DNA of 57,328 bases from an uncultured Clostridia bacterium (GCA_947584595.1 CANPWP010000011.1:1-57328), one strand, 5' to 3'; shown: positions 30,634 through 40,246, numbered from the stretch's first letter. Numbers and translations are program-made. Notes: a model not told the origin generated them from the sequence alone.

Positions 30634-31836
30634 ATGCTCTACAAACATTTTACCGAAAAACTCATAGGATTGCAAGACATTGAGATTGAAAAAATTGAGG
30701 AATTTGATAATTCTATTCATCTTTTCTGTCATTTAAAACGAAAACCTCATAAATGTCCTTGCTGTGGTGAACTGACTGATAAAGTTCATGATTACCGTGA
30801 ACAAGTTATAAAAGATATTCCTGCTTTCGGCAAATTCTTTTATATTCATCTCAAAAAAAGACGATATAGTTGTTCTTGCGGCAAACGCTTCTTTGAGAAG
30901 AACTCCTTCCTTCCAAGATATTATCGTATGACTAACAGACTTTGCTTGTATATCATTGACAAATTAAGAAATGAAGTATCTTTTTCAAGCCTTGCCAGTG
31001 AGGTTAAACTCTCCGTCAGCACTGTTATCAGAATATTCGATTTAGTTTTCTATTCTCTAAAAGAACTCCCTGTGGCTCTTTCTATTGATGAATTTAAAGG
31101 AAATATAAATGGATAAAAATACCAATGCATTCTCACAGACCCTGTTAACAAAGTTGTTTTAGATATACTTCCTATAAGATACGAAAGTTATCTTACAAAA
31201 TACTTTTACGCATTTTCAAAAGAGGAACGAAACAAGGTTAAATATTTTGTTTCTGATATGTGGAAACCTTACTCTAATATTTCTTCTGTCTGGTTTAAAA
31301 ATGCTATTCAAATTGTTGATAAATATCATTGGATACGGCAAGTTATCTGGGCTTTTGAGGCTGTTCGTAAATAGGAACAAAAGAAATTCAGTAAATCTCA
31401 TCGCAGATATTTCAAAAAGTCCAGACAGCTTTTAATTAAGAAATTCCAGTTTCTTTCTGATGAACAAAAACAACAGGTTAATATTATGCTTTATGCTTCT
31501 CCTAATCTTTCAACCGCTTATTTCTTTAAAGAAGACTTTCTCAAAATTCTTGATTGCAAAGATAGAACCGCTGCTAAGAAAGCTATGTCCGAATGGATTA
31601 ACAATACTTTAGATTGTGGAATCCCACAGTTTGAAAAGTGTGCAAAAACTATGATTAACTGGCTTACAGGTATTCTCAATTCTTTTTCTTCATCTATTAC
31701 TAACGGCTTTACCGAAGGATGCAACAAGATTAAAGTTCTTAAACGCAATGCTTACGGTTACAGGAATTTCATGCGTTTCCGTAATAGTATTTTTCATATC
31801 TTTTCTCATCAGATACAAAAACAAGCGACAGCTTAA
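30634..31836 (+). pseudogene. ISL3-family transposase with two in-frame stop codons
   Basis: A single continuous frame of 401 codons reads as an ISL3 transposase: N-terminal zinc finger (CPCCGELTDKV and CSCGKRFF), helix-turn-helix (about 115-140), then the DDE domain beginning SIDEFKGN. It is cut by TAA at 31114-31116 (codon 161, where a GAA glutamate fits GN-x-NGEKYQCI) and by TAG at 31372-31374 (codon 247). No frameshift is present, so two point mutations account for the loss. The C-terminal third contains NGFTEGCNKIKVLKRNAYGY. The ribosome site ACGGAGG precedes the ATG. Confidence 0.88.
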
Positions 31837-31861
31837 TTTGTTATCGCTTCTTTATATCTAA

Positions 31862-31944
31862 TTCTCTTTTTTCGGGTTTACCCCAACTATTGACATAGAG
31901 CCTTTTCTTTTTTTCGGGTTTACCCCAACTATTGACATAGAGCC
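31862..31944 (+). repeat. Tandem duplication of the ISL3 right end
   Basis: Two adjacent copies of a 41-42-bp unit containing TTTTTTCGGGTTTACCCCAA and ending CATAGAGCC. The two copies differ only by a base in the T-run. Confidence 0.85.
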
Positions 31945-31965
31945 TTTATTTTGAAGCTTATTATC

Positions 31966-32000
31966 AGCAAAAAATAAGCCCTTACAAAAATGTAAGGGCT
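31966..32000 (-). terminator. Terminator of the scaffoldin-like gene
   Basis: On the minus strand a perfect 10-bp stem AGCCCTTACA/TGTAAGGGCT with a TTTT loop is followed by TATTTTTTG. Confidence 0.85.
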
Positions 32001-32023
32001 AAATATTAATTAATCAAAATCAA

Positions 32024-34360
32024 TTATTTCTCTAATTCTCTTTTACGGAGAACAATAATTGCACCAGTTGCTGCTACAAGTAAGCTAAGAAGAACGAATG
32101 CCATTGGCGAATCGCTAGTCTGAACTGTACCGTTACCAGAAGAAACATGGTTGTTTGAAGAACCTGGACCACCAGGAGTGGTAGTTGGCTGTTCCGGTGT
32201 TGCAGGTGTAGATGGCTTAGGTGTAGGTGTTGTTGTTGGCTGTTCTGGAGTTGCAGGTGTTGTTTCAGTTGGTACAGGTTCAACATCAACAGGATCACCG
32301 TCTAAGATAGCCTTACCGGAACCTTCAGCTTTGAAACTGTCCTGAATAACGCCGTTTGCAATATACTCGCTAACAGTTAATGTATCTCCTGTTTTCTCGC
32401 CATATACGAGTTCAACAAGGTCAAAGTTAATTGTTGTATCTTTTGTGTAATCGCCAACGATGTCAAATGTTAACTTAATTAATGTCTTCTCTGAAGTAAA
32501 GTCATTTAAGGTACTTATATCTGAGAAGTTACCATAACCTTTACCCTGAGCTGCCTCATCTGAAAGGTTAATTACAGAACCGGCTGCTACATTTGGTAAT
32601 ACGTCTTTTACTGCATTGCCGTTAGCATCAAATGTTGCTGCGCTGAGCTTGAGGATTGATGGGTCATATGTTAATTCCCACTGACCTGAAGTGATGAGCT
32701 TAGAAGCCTGTAATGTATATTCAACTGTTACAGTCTTTCTATCTTCTGAATAAACTTTTGTATCAGAAGCAGCATAGTTTGAAGTAGCGTTTACTTTGAA
32801 TGATTTCTTATCAGATGGTGGAGTAACTGGAGCATCTGAAGGTGTTGATAATTTCGTTAATGTCTGGCAATCTTGGTTAAATAAAGGTTGTACTTCACCC
32901 TGATATACATAGTCAACTACATCCTTTGTATTTTCTGAATCACCATTAACAACAGTACTGAGAACTCTTACATCAAGTAATACATCAACGTCTTTGTTAT
33001 AGTTACCTACAATGTTAAATGTGATTGTTAAAAATACATTGTCAGTGAGGTCACCAGATAAGAAGTCATATGGATTAGCACCTGATGATGTGTTGAATGT
33101 ACCGTAACCAGCACCCTCAAGAATGTTAGAAGCTGTACCGCCAACTTTGTCAAATATAGGTGTAAAGTTTACTTCTTTAATATCACCAAATGCATTTGTT
33201 GAAGTATGTGTAGCCTTGTCAATTTCAAGAACTTGAGGATCGTAAGAAATGTTGAACTGTGTATTACCGATTGGCTTTGGAGCCTTTAAGTAATAAGTAA
33301 CAGTTACTTTCTTATCAGCCGTAGTATATTTTTGTGATACTGTATCAGAAATGTTAGATTTAGCATTTACTGTGAATCCGGCAGTAGAAGAAGGTGTACC
33401 TGTTGTACCCTGTGTACCCTCTGTATTCTGTGTTTCTTGTGTTTGATTTGTGGTAGGTGCTGTTGTTGAATCCGTTTTAGCTGTAGTAGGTTCTGTTGCC
33501 GGAGCTGAACCTTCTTCAATAAGAATTGTTACAGGTACTGTTTTGCTTTTGTCAATGTCAAAGTTATTAAGGTCAGCTTTAATTGTTACTTTTGAATTGT
33601 CGTTTGGTACTTCAAATTCAATATTACCAGGGTTGCTGTCAAGCACAGCATCAAATTTGATTTCATTGCCTGTCTTAACACCGGCTGCATCTGTACCTAA
33701 GTTTTTGGGCTGCCATGAACCGTTAAATGCAAATTTAAACTGATAAGTGCTTGCAAATACGCCATCGTATGAAATTTCGTATATTCCGTCACCATCAGCA
33801 TCAGACATTTTATTTTGCATTACAGCATCCCAACCGTCCTGATCCCAGTTTACACCGTGTAAGAACGGATCATCGCCGCCGCCGATTGTACAAATACTTT
33901 CAATTTTATAATCGGTAAGGCTGGCTGCGTCTACAGCAATAGCTCCTTCTTCTAAGGTAGGGTTAAAGTAAACGGTTACATTGCATGCTTCGCTGAGAGT
34001 AAAAGTATAGTTATCTCCGCCTTGACCGGACACCTTACCATCTTTACCCCAGCATTTACATTCATCCCAGTTGGAGCTTTTTCCGTCTGTAATTTTGAAT
34101 CCGTGTGTCATAGCCTCTTGCTCTCCGGCATCATACTTGTAAGGCCATGTTTTGCCATCAAAATCAAATGAACCTGCTGTTAACTTATTATCACCTTGAG
34201 GATTCCAGTCTGAGCCGGTAATTGTTCCTGTTATAACATATTCATCAGCAGATGATGGACTTTCGTTTAGGTCTGTTGCAGATACGCTTATCATTGCTAC
34301 TGAAATCATAGAAACCATAAGCATTACTGCAAGTACGACACTAATAATCTTCTTGGACAT
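32024..34360 (-). CDS. Cell-surface scaffoldin-like protein: carbohydrate-binding-like region plus two cohesin-like modules
   Basis: The 778-residue protein starts at ATG after AGGAGG, with a signal peptide (1-29). Residues 40-285 hold two beta-rich regions; the second (YQFKFAFNGSW, WQPKNLG) resembles X25-type starch-binding modules. A Thr-rich linker leads to two related modules (about 328-490 and 520-675) with cohesin features: T-V-x-Y-x-L strands, YDP-x-x-L, and late ITFNIVGNY/LTFDIVGDY strands. A Pro/Thr linker and a C-terminal anchor follow: VQTSDSP in place of an LPxTG-type motif, a hydrophobic helix and RKRELEK. It probably displays dockerin proteins on the wall. The cohesin call is by pattern and could instead be another beta-sandwich. 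Confidence 0.7.
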   Translation of the reverse strand: MSKKIISVVLAVMLMVSMISVAMISVSATDLNESPSSADEYVITGTITGSDWNPQGDNKLTAGSFDFDGKTWPYKYDAGEQEAMTHGFKITDGKSSNWDECKCWGKDGKVSGQGGDNYTFTLSEACNVTVYFNPTLEEGAIAVDAASLTDYKIESICTIGGGDDPFLHGVNWDQDGWDAVMQNKMSDADGDGIYEISYDGVFASTYQFKFAFNGSWQPKNLGTDAAGVKTGNEIKFDAVLDSNPGNIEFEVPNDNSKVTIKADLNNFDIDKSKTVPVTILIEEGSAPATEPTTAKTDSTTAPTTNQTQETQNTEGTQGTTGTPSSTAGFTVNAKSNISDTVSQKYTTADKKVTVTYYLKAPKPIGNTQFNISYDPQVLEIDKATHTSTNAFGDIKEVNFTPIFDKVGGTASNILEGAGYGTFNTSSGANPYDFLSGDLTDNVFLTITFNIVGNYNKDVDVLLDVRVLSTVVNGDSENTKDVVDYVYQGEVQPLFNQDCQTLTKLSTPSDAPVTPPSDKKSFKVNATSNYAASDTKVYSEDRKTVTVEYTLQASKLITSGQWELTYDPSILKLSAATFDANGNAVKDVLPNVAAGSVINLSDEAAQGKGYGNFSDISTLNDFTSEKTLIKLTFDIVGDYTKDTTINFDLVELVYGEKTGDTLTVSEYIANGVIQDSFKAEGSGKAILDGDPVDVEPVPTETTPATPEQPTTTPTPKPSTPATPEQPTTTPGGPGSSNNHVSSGNGTVQTSDSPMAFVLLSLLVAATGAIIVLRKRELEK

Positions 34361-34409
34361 TTTGTTTTTCCTCCTAAAAAAAATTCTTCCCGACATCATC
34401 GGTAGGTTA

Positions 34410-34438
34410 ATTATATTATATAAAGTTAAATAAATCAA
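34410..34438 (-). promoter_or_regulatory. Promoter of the scaffoldin-like gene
   Basis: TTGATT and TATAAT with a 17-bp spacer on the minus strand, about 50 bp before the start codon. Confidence 0.6.
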
Positions 34439-34509
34439 GAGTAAAATTCAAATTTGTACGAAATGCACATATATTTTTAATTAAATTAAGCAAATTGACT
34501 ATTTATTTG

Positions 34510-35520
34510 TCAATCATAACCGTTTATGTTATTAGACTGCCAATTCCATGAGTCTCTGCACATCTCTTCAAGGCTTTTTTCAGCCTGCCAGCCTAAAACC
34601 TCTCTTGCTTTTGTTGGGTCTGCGTAACATTCGTCGATATCTCCTGCACGCCTGGGCTTGATTTCATATGGAATTTCTATTTTATTTGCCTTTATAAATG
34701 CCTTTACTATATCTAATACGCTATATCCTACGCCTGTACCCAGATTAAATATCTCCGTACCCTTATGCTCCTGTGCATAGTTTATAGCTTTAACATGACC
34801 TTTTGCCAGGTCAACTACATGAATATAATCCCTTACGCCGGTTCCGTCGTGGGTATTATAATCATTTCCAAATACCCCTAAACATTTCAGTCTGCCTGCC
34901 GCCACCTGAGTTATATACGGCATAAGATTATTTGGAATTCCGTTTGGATTCTCTCCTATTCTGCCGCTTTCATGTGCTCCGATGGGGTTAAAATATCTTA
35001 ACAGTACTACGGACAGCTCTTTATCTGCATTTGCCGCATCCTGCAATATCTGTTCATTCATCAGCTTTGTCCAGCCATATGGATTGGTACAGCCTGTGGG
35101 CATTCCCTCTACAAGCGGTACCTTCTCGGGAATTCCATATACCGTTGCCGATGAACTGAACACAAAGTTTTTGACACCATATTTCTGCATAACCTCCAGA
35201 AGGGTAAGCGTTGAATCAATATTGTTCCTGTAATATGCAAGAGGTATTGCGCAGCTTTCTCCTACTGCTTTTAAGCCTGCAAAATGGATAACCGCTTCAA
35301 TTTTATTTTCACTGAAAAGCTTTTCCACAGCCACTTTATCACACACATCTATTTTGTACAACGGTATTTTTGTGTTGGTTATTTCTTCAACACGTTCTAC
35401 CGCTTTGGGACTACTGTTTGAAAAATTATCCGCTATAATCACTTTATGTCCCGCTTCTATAAGCTCTACGCAGGTGTGTGTGCCTATATATCCGGCTCCG
35501 CCGGTAAGCAATACATTCAT
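34510..35520 (-). CDS. galE: UDP-glucose 4-epimerase
   Basis: Interconverts UDP-glucose and UDP-galactose, for galactose use and surface-polymer precursors. The 336 residues show the NAD-binding GGAGYIGTHT at the N-terminus, the SSSATVYG serine segment, the catalytic tyrosine and lysine in NPYGWTKLMNE, and RYFNPIGAHESG. Length is standard. It lies 34 nt after the cyclophilin gene on the same strand and may share its transcript. No other galactose gene is nearby. Confidence 0.96.
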   Translation of the reverse strand: MNVLLTGGAGYIGTHTCVELIEAGHKVIIADNFSNSSPKAVERVEEITNTKIPLYKIDVCDKVAVEKLFSENKIEAVIHFAGLKAVGESCAIPLAYYRNNIDSTLTLLEVMQKYGVKNFVFSSSATVYGIPEKVPLVEGMPTGCTNPYGWTKLMNEQILQDAANADKELSVVLLRYFNPIGAHESGRIGENPNGIPNNLMPYITQVAAGRLKCLGVFGNDYNTHDGTGVRDYIHVVDLAKGHVKAINYAQEHKGTEIFNLGTGVGYSVLDIVKAFIKANKIEIPYEIKPRRAGDIDECYADPTKAREVLGWQAEKSLEEMCRDSWNWQSNNINGYD

Positions 35521-35554
35521 TGAAATTCTCCTTTTCTATATATATGTATATAAT

Positions 35555-36076
35555 TTATACCTTTTCAGGCTCCGGATATGTTTCCCCGAATGTTTCTGCC
35601 GTCACTTTTTTCATAGTCTGTGTATCAAGCGGCTTATCTGAAAAATCAGTATCACATTCTGCAATTTCGTTTACTGTTTCCATTCCTTCAATTACTTTTC
35701 CAAACGCTGCATACTGTCCGTCCAGATGAGGTGCGTCTTTATGCATTATAAAAAACTGCGACCCCGCTGAATCAGGCATCATTGAACGTGCCATTGACAA
35801 TACCCCGGGAGTATGTTTAAGCTCATTTTTAAAACCGTTTTGCGAAAATTCTCCCTTAATTGAATATCCAGGTCCGCCGCGACCTGTTCCTTCGGGACAG
35901 CCACCCTGTATCATAAAGCCGTAAATCACTCTATGAAAAGTAAGACCGTCATAATATCCGCTTTTTACAAGGCTTAGAAAATTATTTACAGTATTTGGTG
36001 CAATTTTGGGATAAAGCTCTGCTTTGATAGTTTTTCCGTTTTCCATTTCAATTGTGATTATCGGATTTTGCGGCAC
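35555..36076 (-). CDS. Peptidyl-prolyl cis-trans isomerase, cyclophilin type
   Basis: Catalyses proline cis-trans isomerisation during protein folding. The 173 residues have the cyclophilin core: [36 protein letters not shown] and [16 protein letters not shown]. There is no signal peptide, so it is cytosolic. I start it at GTG after AAAGGGGTGAT; a GTG three codons earlier overlaps that site. It is the first of two genes with galE. Confidence 0.92.
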   Translation of the reverse strand: MPQNPIITIEMENGKTIKAELYPKIAPNTVNNFLSLVKSGYYDGLTFHRVIYGFMIQGGCPEGTGRGGPGYSIKGEFSQNGFKNELKHTPGVLSMARSMMPDSAGSQFFIMHKDAPHLDGQYAAFGKVIEGMETVNEIAECDTDFSDKPLDTQTMKKVTAETFGETYPEPEKV

Positions 36077-36241
36077 TGGTATCACCCCTTTCTCTATAAT
36101 TTTATCACTTTAATTTTAACCTATTTTGCTCGAATAAGCAAGTGTTATATTTTTGTAAAAACATTAAATTTTTTTTATAAATGTTTATTTTTTTCAAATT
36201 TTTGATTTTTACTGACAACCTTAAGGATTGTTCCTATAAAA

Positions 36242-36667
36242 TTATTTTATTTTTCTTTGAAAATTTTTAACTCTTTGTGACAGACCTTCAAGCTCTTCCT
36301 TTGTTAAATCCGGAAGTCTTTCCAAATCATACATAAACTTTTCCATGCTTTCATTTGTCCTCAACTTTACAATTTCAAGATAAAAACTGGTTATCAAACC
36401 CGGTATTACTGCTATTATTATTATTGAATATACAGACAAAACAATTGTTAAAATTCTGCCTGCTAAGGTTGCGGCTATTATATCGCCAAAGCCTATTGTA
36501 GTTAAAACATTAAAGCAATACCACAAGCCGTCTTGAAATGTATTTATATTTGGTTCAATAAAAACTATAGCCGCAGAAATTATCAGGAAAGCAATTAAAT
36601 AACCATATAAAAGTTTTATTGCTCCGGTTCTTTTTAAAACATTCCATAATATTTTGTATCTTTTCAT
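36242..36667 (-). CDS. Small two-helix potassium channel
   Basis: A minimal ion-channel protein of 141 residues: membrane helix at about 20-40, pore loop with the selectivity filter TTIGFGD at about 58-64, second helix at about 70-95, and a charged cytosolic C-terminus. TIGFGD is the filter of K+ channels of the Kch/KcsA type. There is no RCK regulatory domain, so gating control is unknown. I use the ATG preceded by GGAGGG rather than the TTG four codons earlier. Monocistronic. Confidence 0.85.
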   Translation of the reverse strand: MKRYKILWNVLKRTGAIKLLYGYLIAFLIISAAIVFIEPNINTFQDGLWYCFNVLTTIGFGDIIAATLAGRILTIVLSVYSIIIIAVIPGLITSFYLEIVKLRTNESMEKFMYDLERLPDLTKEELEGLSQRVKNFQRKIK

Positions 36668-36757
36668 ATTACCCTCCAATTAAAATAAAGTTTTATTTTT
36701 ATTGGGCAAGTTCACGGATTATTTAAAATAGTTTTACCATATTTTTCTTACAACTGC

Positions 36758-36949
36758 AAGGTTGAGCGCAGTCACCGCAAGGACAACGAATATTTTTATA
36801 CTACGCACAAGTTCTATTCCTTTGAAGATTTCAAAACGCAGTTAGCTGTTCACAACAGAAAATACAACAATTTTCCTATGCGTCCGCTTAACTGGCAATC
36901 GCCTATACAGGTACTTTCTTCTTTCCCTCTTTCTGTAACACATCATTGA
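36758..36949 (+). pseudogene. Integrase-core transposase fragment (IS481/IS3-like), C-terminal end
   Basis: A 63-codon open segment reads KVERSHRKDNEYFYTTHKFY, then a helix with AVHNRKYNNFPMRPLNW, ending at TGA. The glutamate in V-E-R-S-H-R corresponds to the last catalytic residue of the DDE domain. Everything upstream of this point is missing, so it is the truncated tail of an element inserted on the plus strand. Confidence 0.8.
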
Positions 36950-36956
36950 CAAACCT

Positions 36957-37175
36957 ACAAAAAGCAGTCTAATGATATGTGATAAGCACGCAAACTTAAA
37001 GTATAAATACGAATCAAGACATTTTTGGTGCAGAGGATATCATGTAGATACAGTAGGGAGAAACAAAAAGACAAGAGCAGAATACATAAAGAATCAGCTT
37101 ACGGAAGATTGTGCAAATGACCAATTAACGCTAAAAGAATATATAGACCCGTTCACGGGTAGCAGGAATAATTAA
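36957..37175 (+). pseudogene. IS200/IS605-family transposase TnpA fragment, C-terminal end
   Basis: The frame reads KSSLMICDKHANLKYKYESR, then HFWCRGYHVDTVGRNK and a helix ending DPFTGSRNN, the C-terminal half of a Y1 HUH transposase including the region around the catalytic tyrosine helix. The N-terminal half with the HUH motif is absent. The fragment begins directly after the tail of the other transposase, so one insertion or deletion joined the two. Confidence 0.82.
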
Positions 37176-37182
37176 GCAAAAA

Positions 37183-37312
37183 TAAACAGCCGCACGTGAG
37201 CGGCTGCTTGAGATTGTAATGCGTTGTCAAATTTCGATACCACTGCTGCAGGGGTTAAGCCTGTAATAGCCCCTTATAGGGGCTGTGCAAACCACCCGTT
37301 CAACGGGTGGTT
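37183..37312 (+). repeat. IS200/IS605 right-end hairpins
   Basis: Three hairpins in a row: CAGCCGC/GCGGCTG, AGCCCC/GGGGCT and AACCACCC/GGGTGGTT. Subterminal hairpins recognised by the transposase are a hallmark of this family. The last may also act as the pnp terminator on the minus strand. Confidence 0.6.
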
Positions 37313-37334
37313 TTGATTAAATATTTAAATTTAA

Positions 37335-39542
37335 TTAATGTCTGTTGTTTCTGCCTCTGCGGTCGTTATAGGACTTTCTTGGGCGTGAATTGTCTGAATC
37401 TGAACCATTTTCTGGAGTTAAACCGTCAACCTCAATAAGAACATCTCTTCTTGAAAGATTTAGTCTGCCCTTGTCGTCAATTTCAAGAACCTTAACTCTG
37501 ATAATATCTCCCACATTAACAACATCAGTAACCTTTTCTGTGCGTTTAACATCAAGCTGAGAAATGTGGCAAAGTCCTTCTTTACCCGGAGCAATTTCAA
37601 TAAATGCACCAAAGTCCATAATTCTTGTTACTTTACCGAGAAAGATTGCACCCGGCTCAGGGTCTCTTGCAATAGTATTAACAATCTCAACTGCTCTTTT
37701 GCATTTTTCAGTATCAAGACCCGATACAAATACCTGACCGATTTCGCCGTCTTCTTCAATATCGATTTTAACTTCACATTCTGCCTGAATTTCTTTGATA
37801 ACCTTACCGCTCTTACCGATAACCTCGCTGATTTTTTCGGCAGGAATTGTTGTTGTAAACATTTTCGGAGCATATTTTGAAAGCTCTTCTCTCGGCTCGG
37901 GAATTGCCTTGAGCATAACCTCATCAAGAATATAATTTCTTGCCTTGTGAGTTTTTTCAAGAGCTTCTTTAATCATTTCAGGTGTTAAACCGCTGATTTT
38001 GAGGTCCATCTGAATAGCTGTTATACCGTCGTGAGTACCTGCAACCTTAAAGTCCATATCGCCGAAGAAATCTTCAAGTCCCTGAATGTCAACCATAGTC
38101 ATCCAGCGGTCGCCCTCTGTAATAAGACCGCAGGAAATACCTGCAACAGGAGCTTTAATTGGAACGCCTGCGTCCATAAGCGCAAGAGTTGAACCGCAGA
38201 TAGAACCCTGAGAAGTTGAACCGTTTGATGAAAGAACTTCGGAAACAAGTCTTAATGCATACGGAAACTCTTCAACTGACGGAATGACCGGAACTAAAGC
38301 ACGCTCTGCCAATGCGCCGTGACCGATTTCTCTTCTTCCGGGACCTCTGCTTGGCTTTGTTTCGCCAACGGAATAGCTTGGGAAGTTGTAGTGGTGCATA
38401 TATCTTTTTTCGTCTTCACCGTCAATGCCGTCAAGAAGCTGTTTGTCTGATACAGGACCTAATGTTGCAACAGTCAGGACCTGTGTCTGACCTCTTGTAA
38501 ATAAGCCTGAACCGTGAACTCTCGGAAGCACTGATACTTCTGAAGCAAGAGGACGAATATCGTCCATTCCTCTGCCGTCAACACGCTTTTGTTCGTCTAA
38601 CAACCAACGGCGTACGATAGTTTTCTGTGTTTTGTAAAGACACTCGTCGATTTTTGCTTCACATTCAGGATAAATTTCATCAAATTTAGCGTGAACAGCA
38701 TCATAAATCGGTAAAAGTCTTTCATCTCTTATTGTTTTGTCGTCAGTATCAAGAGCTATCTTAACATCATCCTCGGCAAACTCCATAATAGCCTCAAACA
38801 TCTCGTGATCAGGTTCATTGCTTGGATAAGTGAACTTGTCCTTGCCGATCTCCGCCTGAATGCCCTTAATAAATTCAATAATTTTCTGGTTAGCTTCATG
38901 ACCTGCCATAATAGCATTGTACATAACATCGTCGCTGACGCAGTCTGCACCTGCTTCAATCATAGCAATTCTGCTGTCAGTTGAAGCAACTGTAGTAGCC
39001 ATTTTTGATAATTCCTTTTGCTTACTTGTAGGGTTTATAATAAATTCGCCGTCAACATAACCTACCGAACAGCCGGAAATAGGACCGTTCCACGGAACAT
39101 CTGAAATTGAAATAGCAATTGACGCACCGATCATAGCGGTTATTTCAGGTGAGCAGTCAGGGTCAACAGCCATGACCGTGCAGACAACCGAACAGTCGTT
39201 TCTCATATCCTTAGGGAATAAGGGACGGATAGGCCTGTCGATAACACGGCTTGTTAAAATAGCCTTTTCTGTAGGTCTGCCCTCACGCTTTAAAAAACTG
39301 CCGGGAATTTTGCCTACCGAATAAAGCTTTTCCTCATAATCAACCGATAGAGGGAAAAAGTCAACTCCGTCTCTTGGCTTATCAGATGCAGTAACGGCAA
39401 CGTGTACTACTGTTTCACCGTAATGAATCAGGCACGCACCGTTAGCAAGCTGAGTCATTTTACCTGTTTCAACCATTAAAGGTCTGCCGGCAAATTCTGT
39501 TTCAAATACCTTGTACTTGTCAAATGTCATTTGTTTATTCAT
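37335..39542 (-). CDS. pnp: Polyribonucleotide nucleotidyltransferase (PNPase)
   Basis: A 3'-5' phosphorolytic exoribonuclease of the RNA degradation machinery. The 735 residues contain two RNase PH domains (1-540, with GRREIGHGALAERAL and SNGSTSQGSICG), a KH domain (about 555-615, IGKSGKVIKEI) and an S1 domain (about 625-695, GKVTRIMDFGAFIEI). The C-terminal tail is Arg/Asn-rich. It follows rpsO, the common order in bacteria. The ATG follows AAAGGA. Confidence 0.98.
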   Translation of the reverse strand: MNKQMTFDKYKVFETEFAGRPLMVETGKMTQLANGACLIHYGETVVHVAVTASDKPRDGVDFFPLSVDYEEKLYSVGKIPGSFLKREGRPTEKAILTSRVIDRPIRPLFPKDMRNDCSVVCTVMAVDPDCSPEITAMIGASIAISISDVPWNGPISGCSVGYVDGEFIINPTSKQKELSKMATTVASTDSRIAMIEAGADCVSDDVMYNAIMAGHEANQKIIEFIKGIQAEIGKDKFTYPSNEPDHEMFEAIMEFAEDDVKIALDTDDKTIRDERLLPIYDAVHAKFDEIYPECEAKIDECLYKTQKTIVRRWLLDEQKRVDGRGMDDIRPLASEVSVLPRVHGSGLFTRGQTQVLTVATLGPVSDKQLLDGIDGEDEKRYMHHYNFPSYSVGETKPSRGPGRREIGHGALAERALVPVIPSVEEFPYALRLVSEVLSSNGSTSQGSICGSTLALMDAGVPIKAPVAGISCGLITEGDRWMTMVDIQGLEDFFGDMDFKVAGTHDGITAIQMDLKISGLTPEMIKEALEKTHKARNYILDEVMLKAIPEPREELSKYAPKMFTTTIPAEKISEVIGKSGKVIKEIQAECEVKIDIEEDGEIGQVFVSGLDTEKCKRAVEIVNTIARDPEPGAIFLGKVTRIMDFGAFIEIAPGKEGLCHISQLDVKRTEKVTDVVNVGDIIRVKVLEIDDKGRLNLSRRDVLIEVDGLTPENGSDSDNSRPRKSYNDRRGRNNRH

Positions 39543-39684
39543 AAAAAATCCTTTCCGAAAGCAAAACTACAGCTTTCAATTTATATTATAACAGGATTTT
39601 TACGTTGTTTTAGCAATAAAACCAATTTGCATTTATAAATAAAAAAATACAAGCTCGTTTTACCGCTAAAGTGCCAACATAAAA

Positions 39685-39730
39685 AACCTGTAAAAAACGT
39701 AACATAGGGCAAACGGAAACCGCCTGCCCT
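39685..39730 (-). terminator. rpsO terminator or processing hairpin
   Basis: On the minus strand AGGGCAGGCG pairs with CGTTTGCCCT (two G-U pairs) and is followed by ATGTTACGTTTTTT. It lies between rpsO and pnp, where attenuation and processing are common. Confidence 0.6.
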
Positions 39731-39743
39731 AAGAGTTTTATAA

Positions 39744-40007
39744 TTACTTACGAATACCGAGTCTTGAAATAATTGAACGATATCTTTCAATATCAATCTT
39801 AATAAGGTAGTTGAGAAGACTTCTTCTCTGACCAATCATTTTAAACAGACCTCTGCGGCTGTGATGGTCCTTTTTATGAACCTTTAAGTGTTCGGTTAAA
39901 TCGTTAATTCTTTTTGTTAATAATGCAATCTGAACCTCAGGAGAACCCGTATCGCCTTCGTGAGTTGCATATTCGGCCATAATAGCCTGCTTTTCTTCTT
40001 TAAGCAT
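39744..40007 (-). CDS. rpsO: 30S ribosomal protein S15
   Basis: S15 binds 16S rRNA early in 30S platform assembly. The 87 residues contain [33 protein letters not shown] and RRSLLNYL, all family signatures. The ATG follows AAAGGTGGAA. The leader of about 150 nt folds into several hairpins (for example CCGCAATGCGG), as expected for S15 autoregulation, though no specific binding site was identified. pnp follows. Confidence 0.97.
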   Translation of the reverse strand: MLKEEKQAIMAEYATHEGDTGSPEVQIALLTKRINDLTEHLKVHKKDHHSRRGLFKMIGQRRSLLNYLIKIDIERYRSIISRLGIRK

Positions 40008-40171
40008 TTTAATTCCACCTTTTAAAAATTTACCCGTTCAATCTCAGATAAGGGCTGTGAAATTCCGCATTGCGGCTTAATCCGGAATCCGAGAAAGGGG
40101 CTGTTGTTGATATCAACTTAATTAATGAAAATCCTTTTCAATATTTAAACTGAAATCAGCACAGTGATTGC

Positions 40172-40200
40172 ATTATATCACAGTGATTTAAAAAAGTAAA
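40172..40200 (-). promoter_or_regulatory. rpsO-pnp promoter with repeated operator-like boxes
   Basis: TTTACT and TATAAT are 17 bp apart on the minus strand. The near-palindrome ATCACTGTGAT overlaps the spacer and -10, and ATCACTGTG recurs 20 bp downstream. Confidence 0.65.
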
Positions 40201-40246
40201 GTAAAAAATGGAAAAACTTTTGAAATTATTTTTAAAAGCAGACATC

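Larger units (their letters stand above)
30497..31944 (+). mobile_element. ISL3-family insertion sequence, inactivated
   Basis: One transposase frame is flanked by related ends. The left end GTCTCTATAATAAATGTTTG resembles the complement of the right end, which reads CCCCAACTATTGACATAGAGCC. The right end is duplicated in tandem with a period of 42 bp (units ending at 31902 and 31944). The exact left boundary is approximate, and no clear target duplication was found. Confidence 0.75.
36680..37334. other. Region of abutting IS remnants
   Basis: This 655-bp gap has no intact gene. It contains the C-terminal end of one transposase, the C-terminal end of an IS200-type transposase joined to it within about 10 bp, and a set of hairpins typical of an IS200/IS605 right end. 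Confidence 0.8.

Noticed and set aside
30634..31836. Stop-codon recoding (suppression of TAA and TAG) as explanation of the interrupted mobile genes
   Set aside because: Both TAA and TAG are affected, while other genes in the window end normally with TAG (for example at 5061 and 28704), so ordinary pseudogene decay is simpler.
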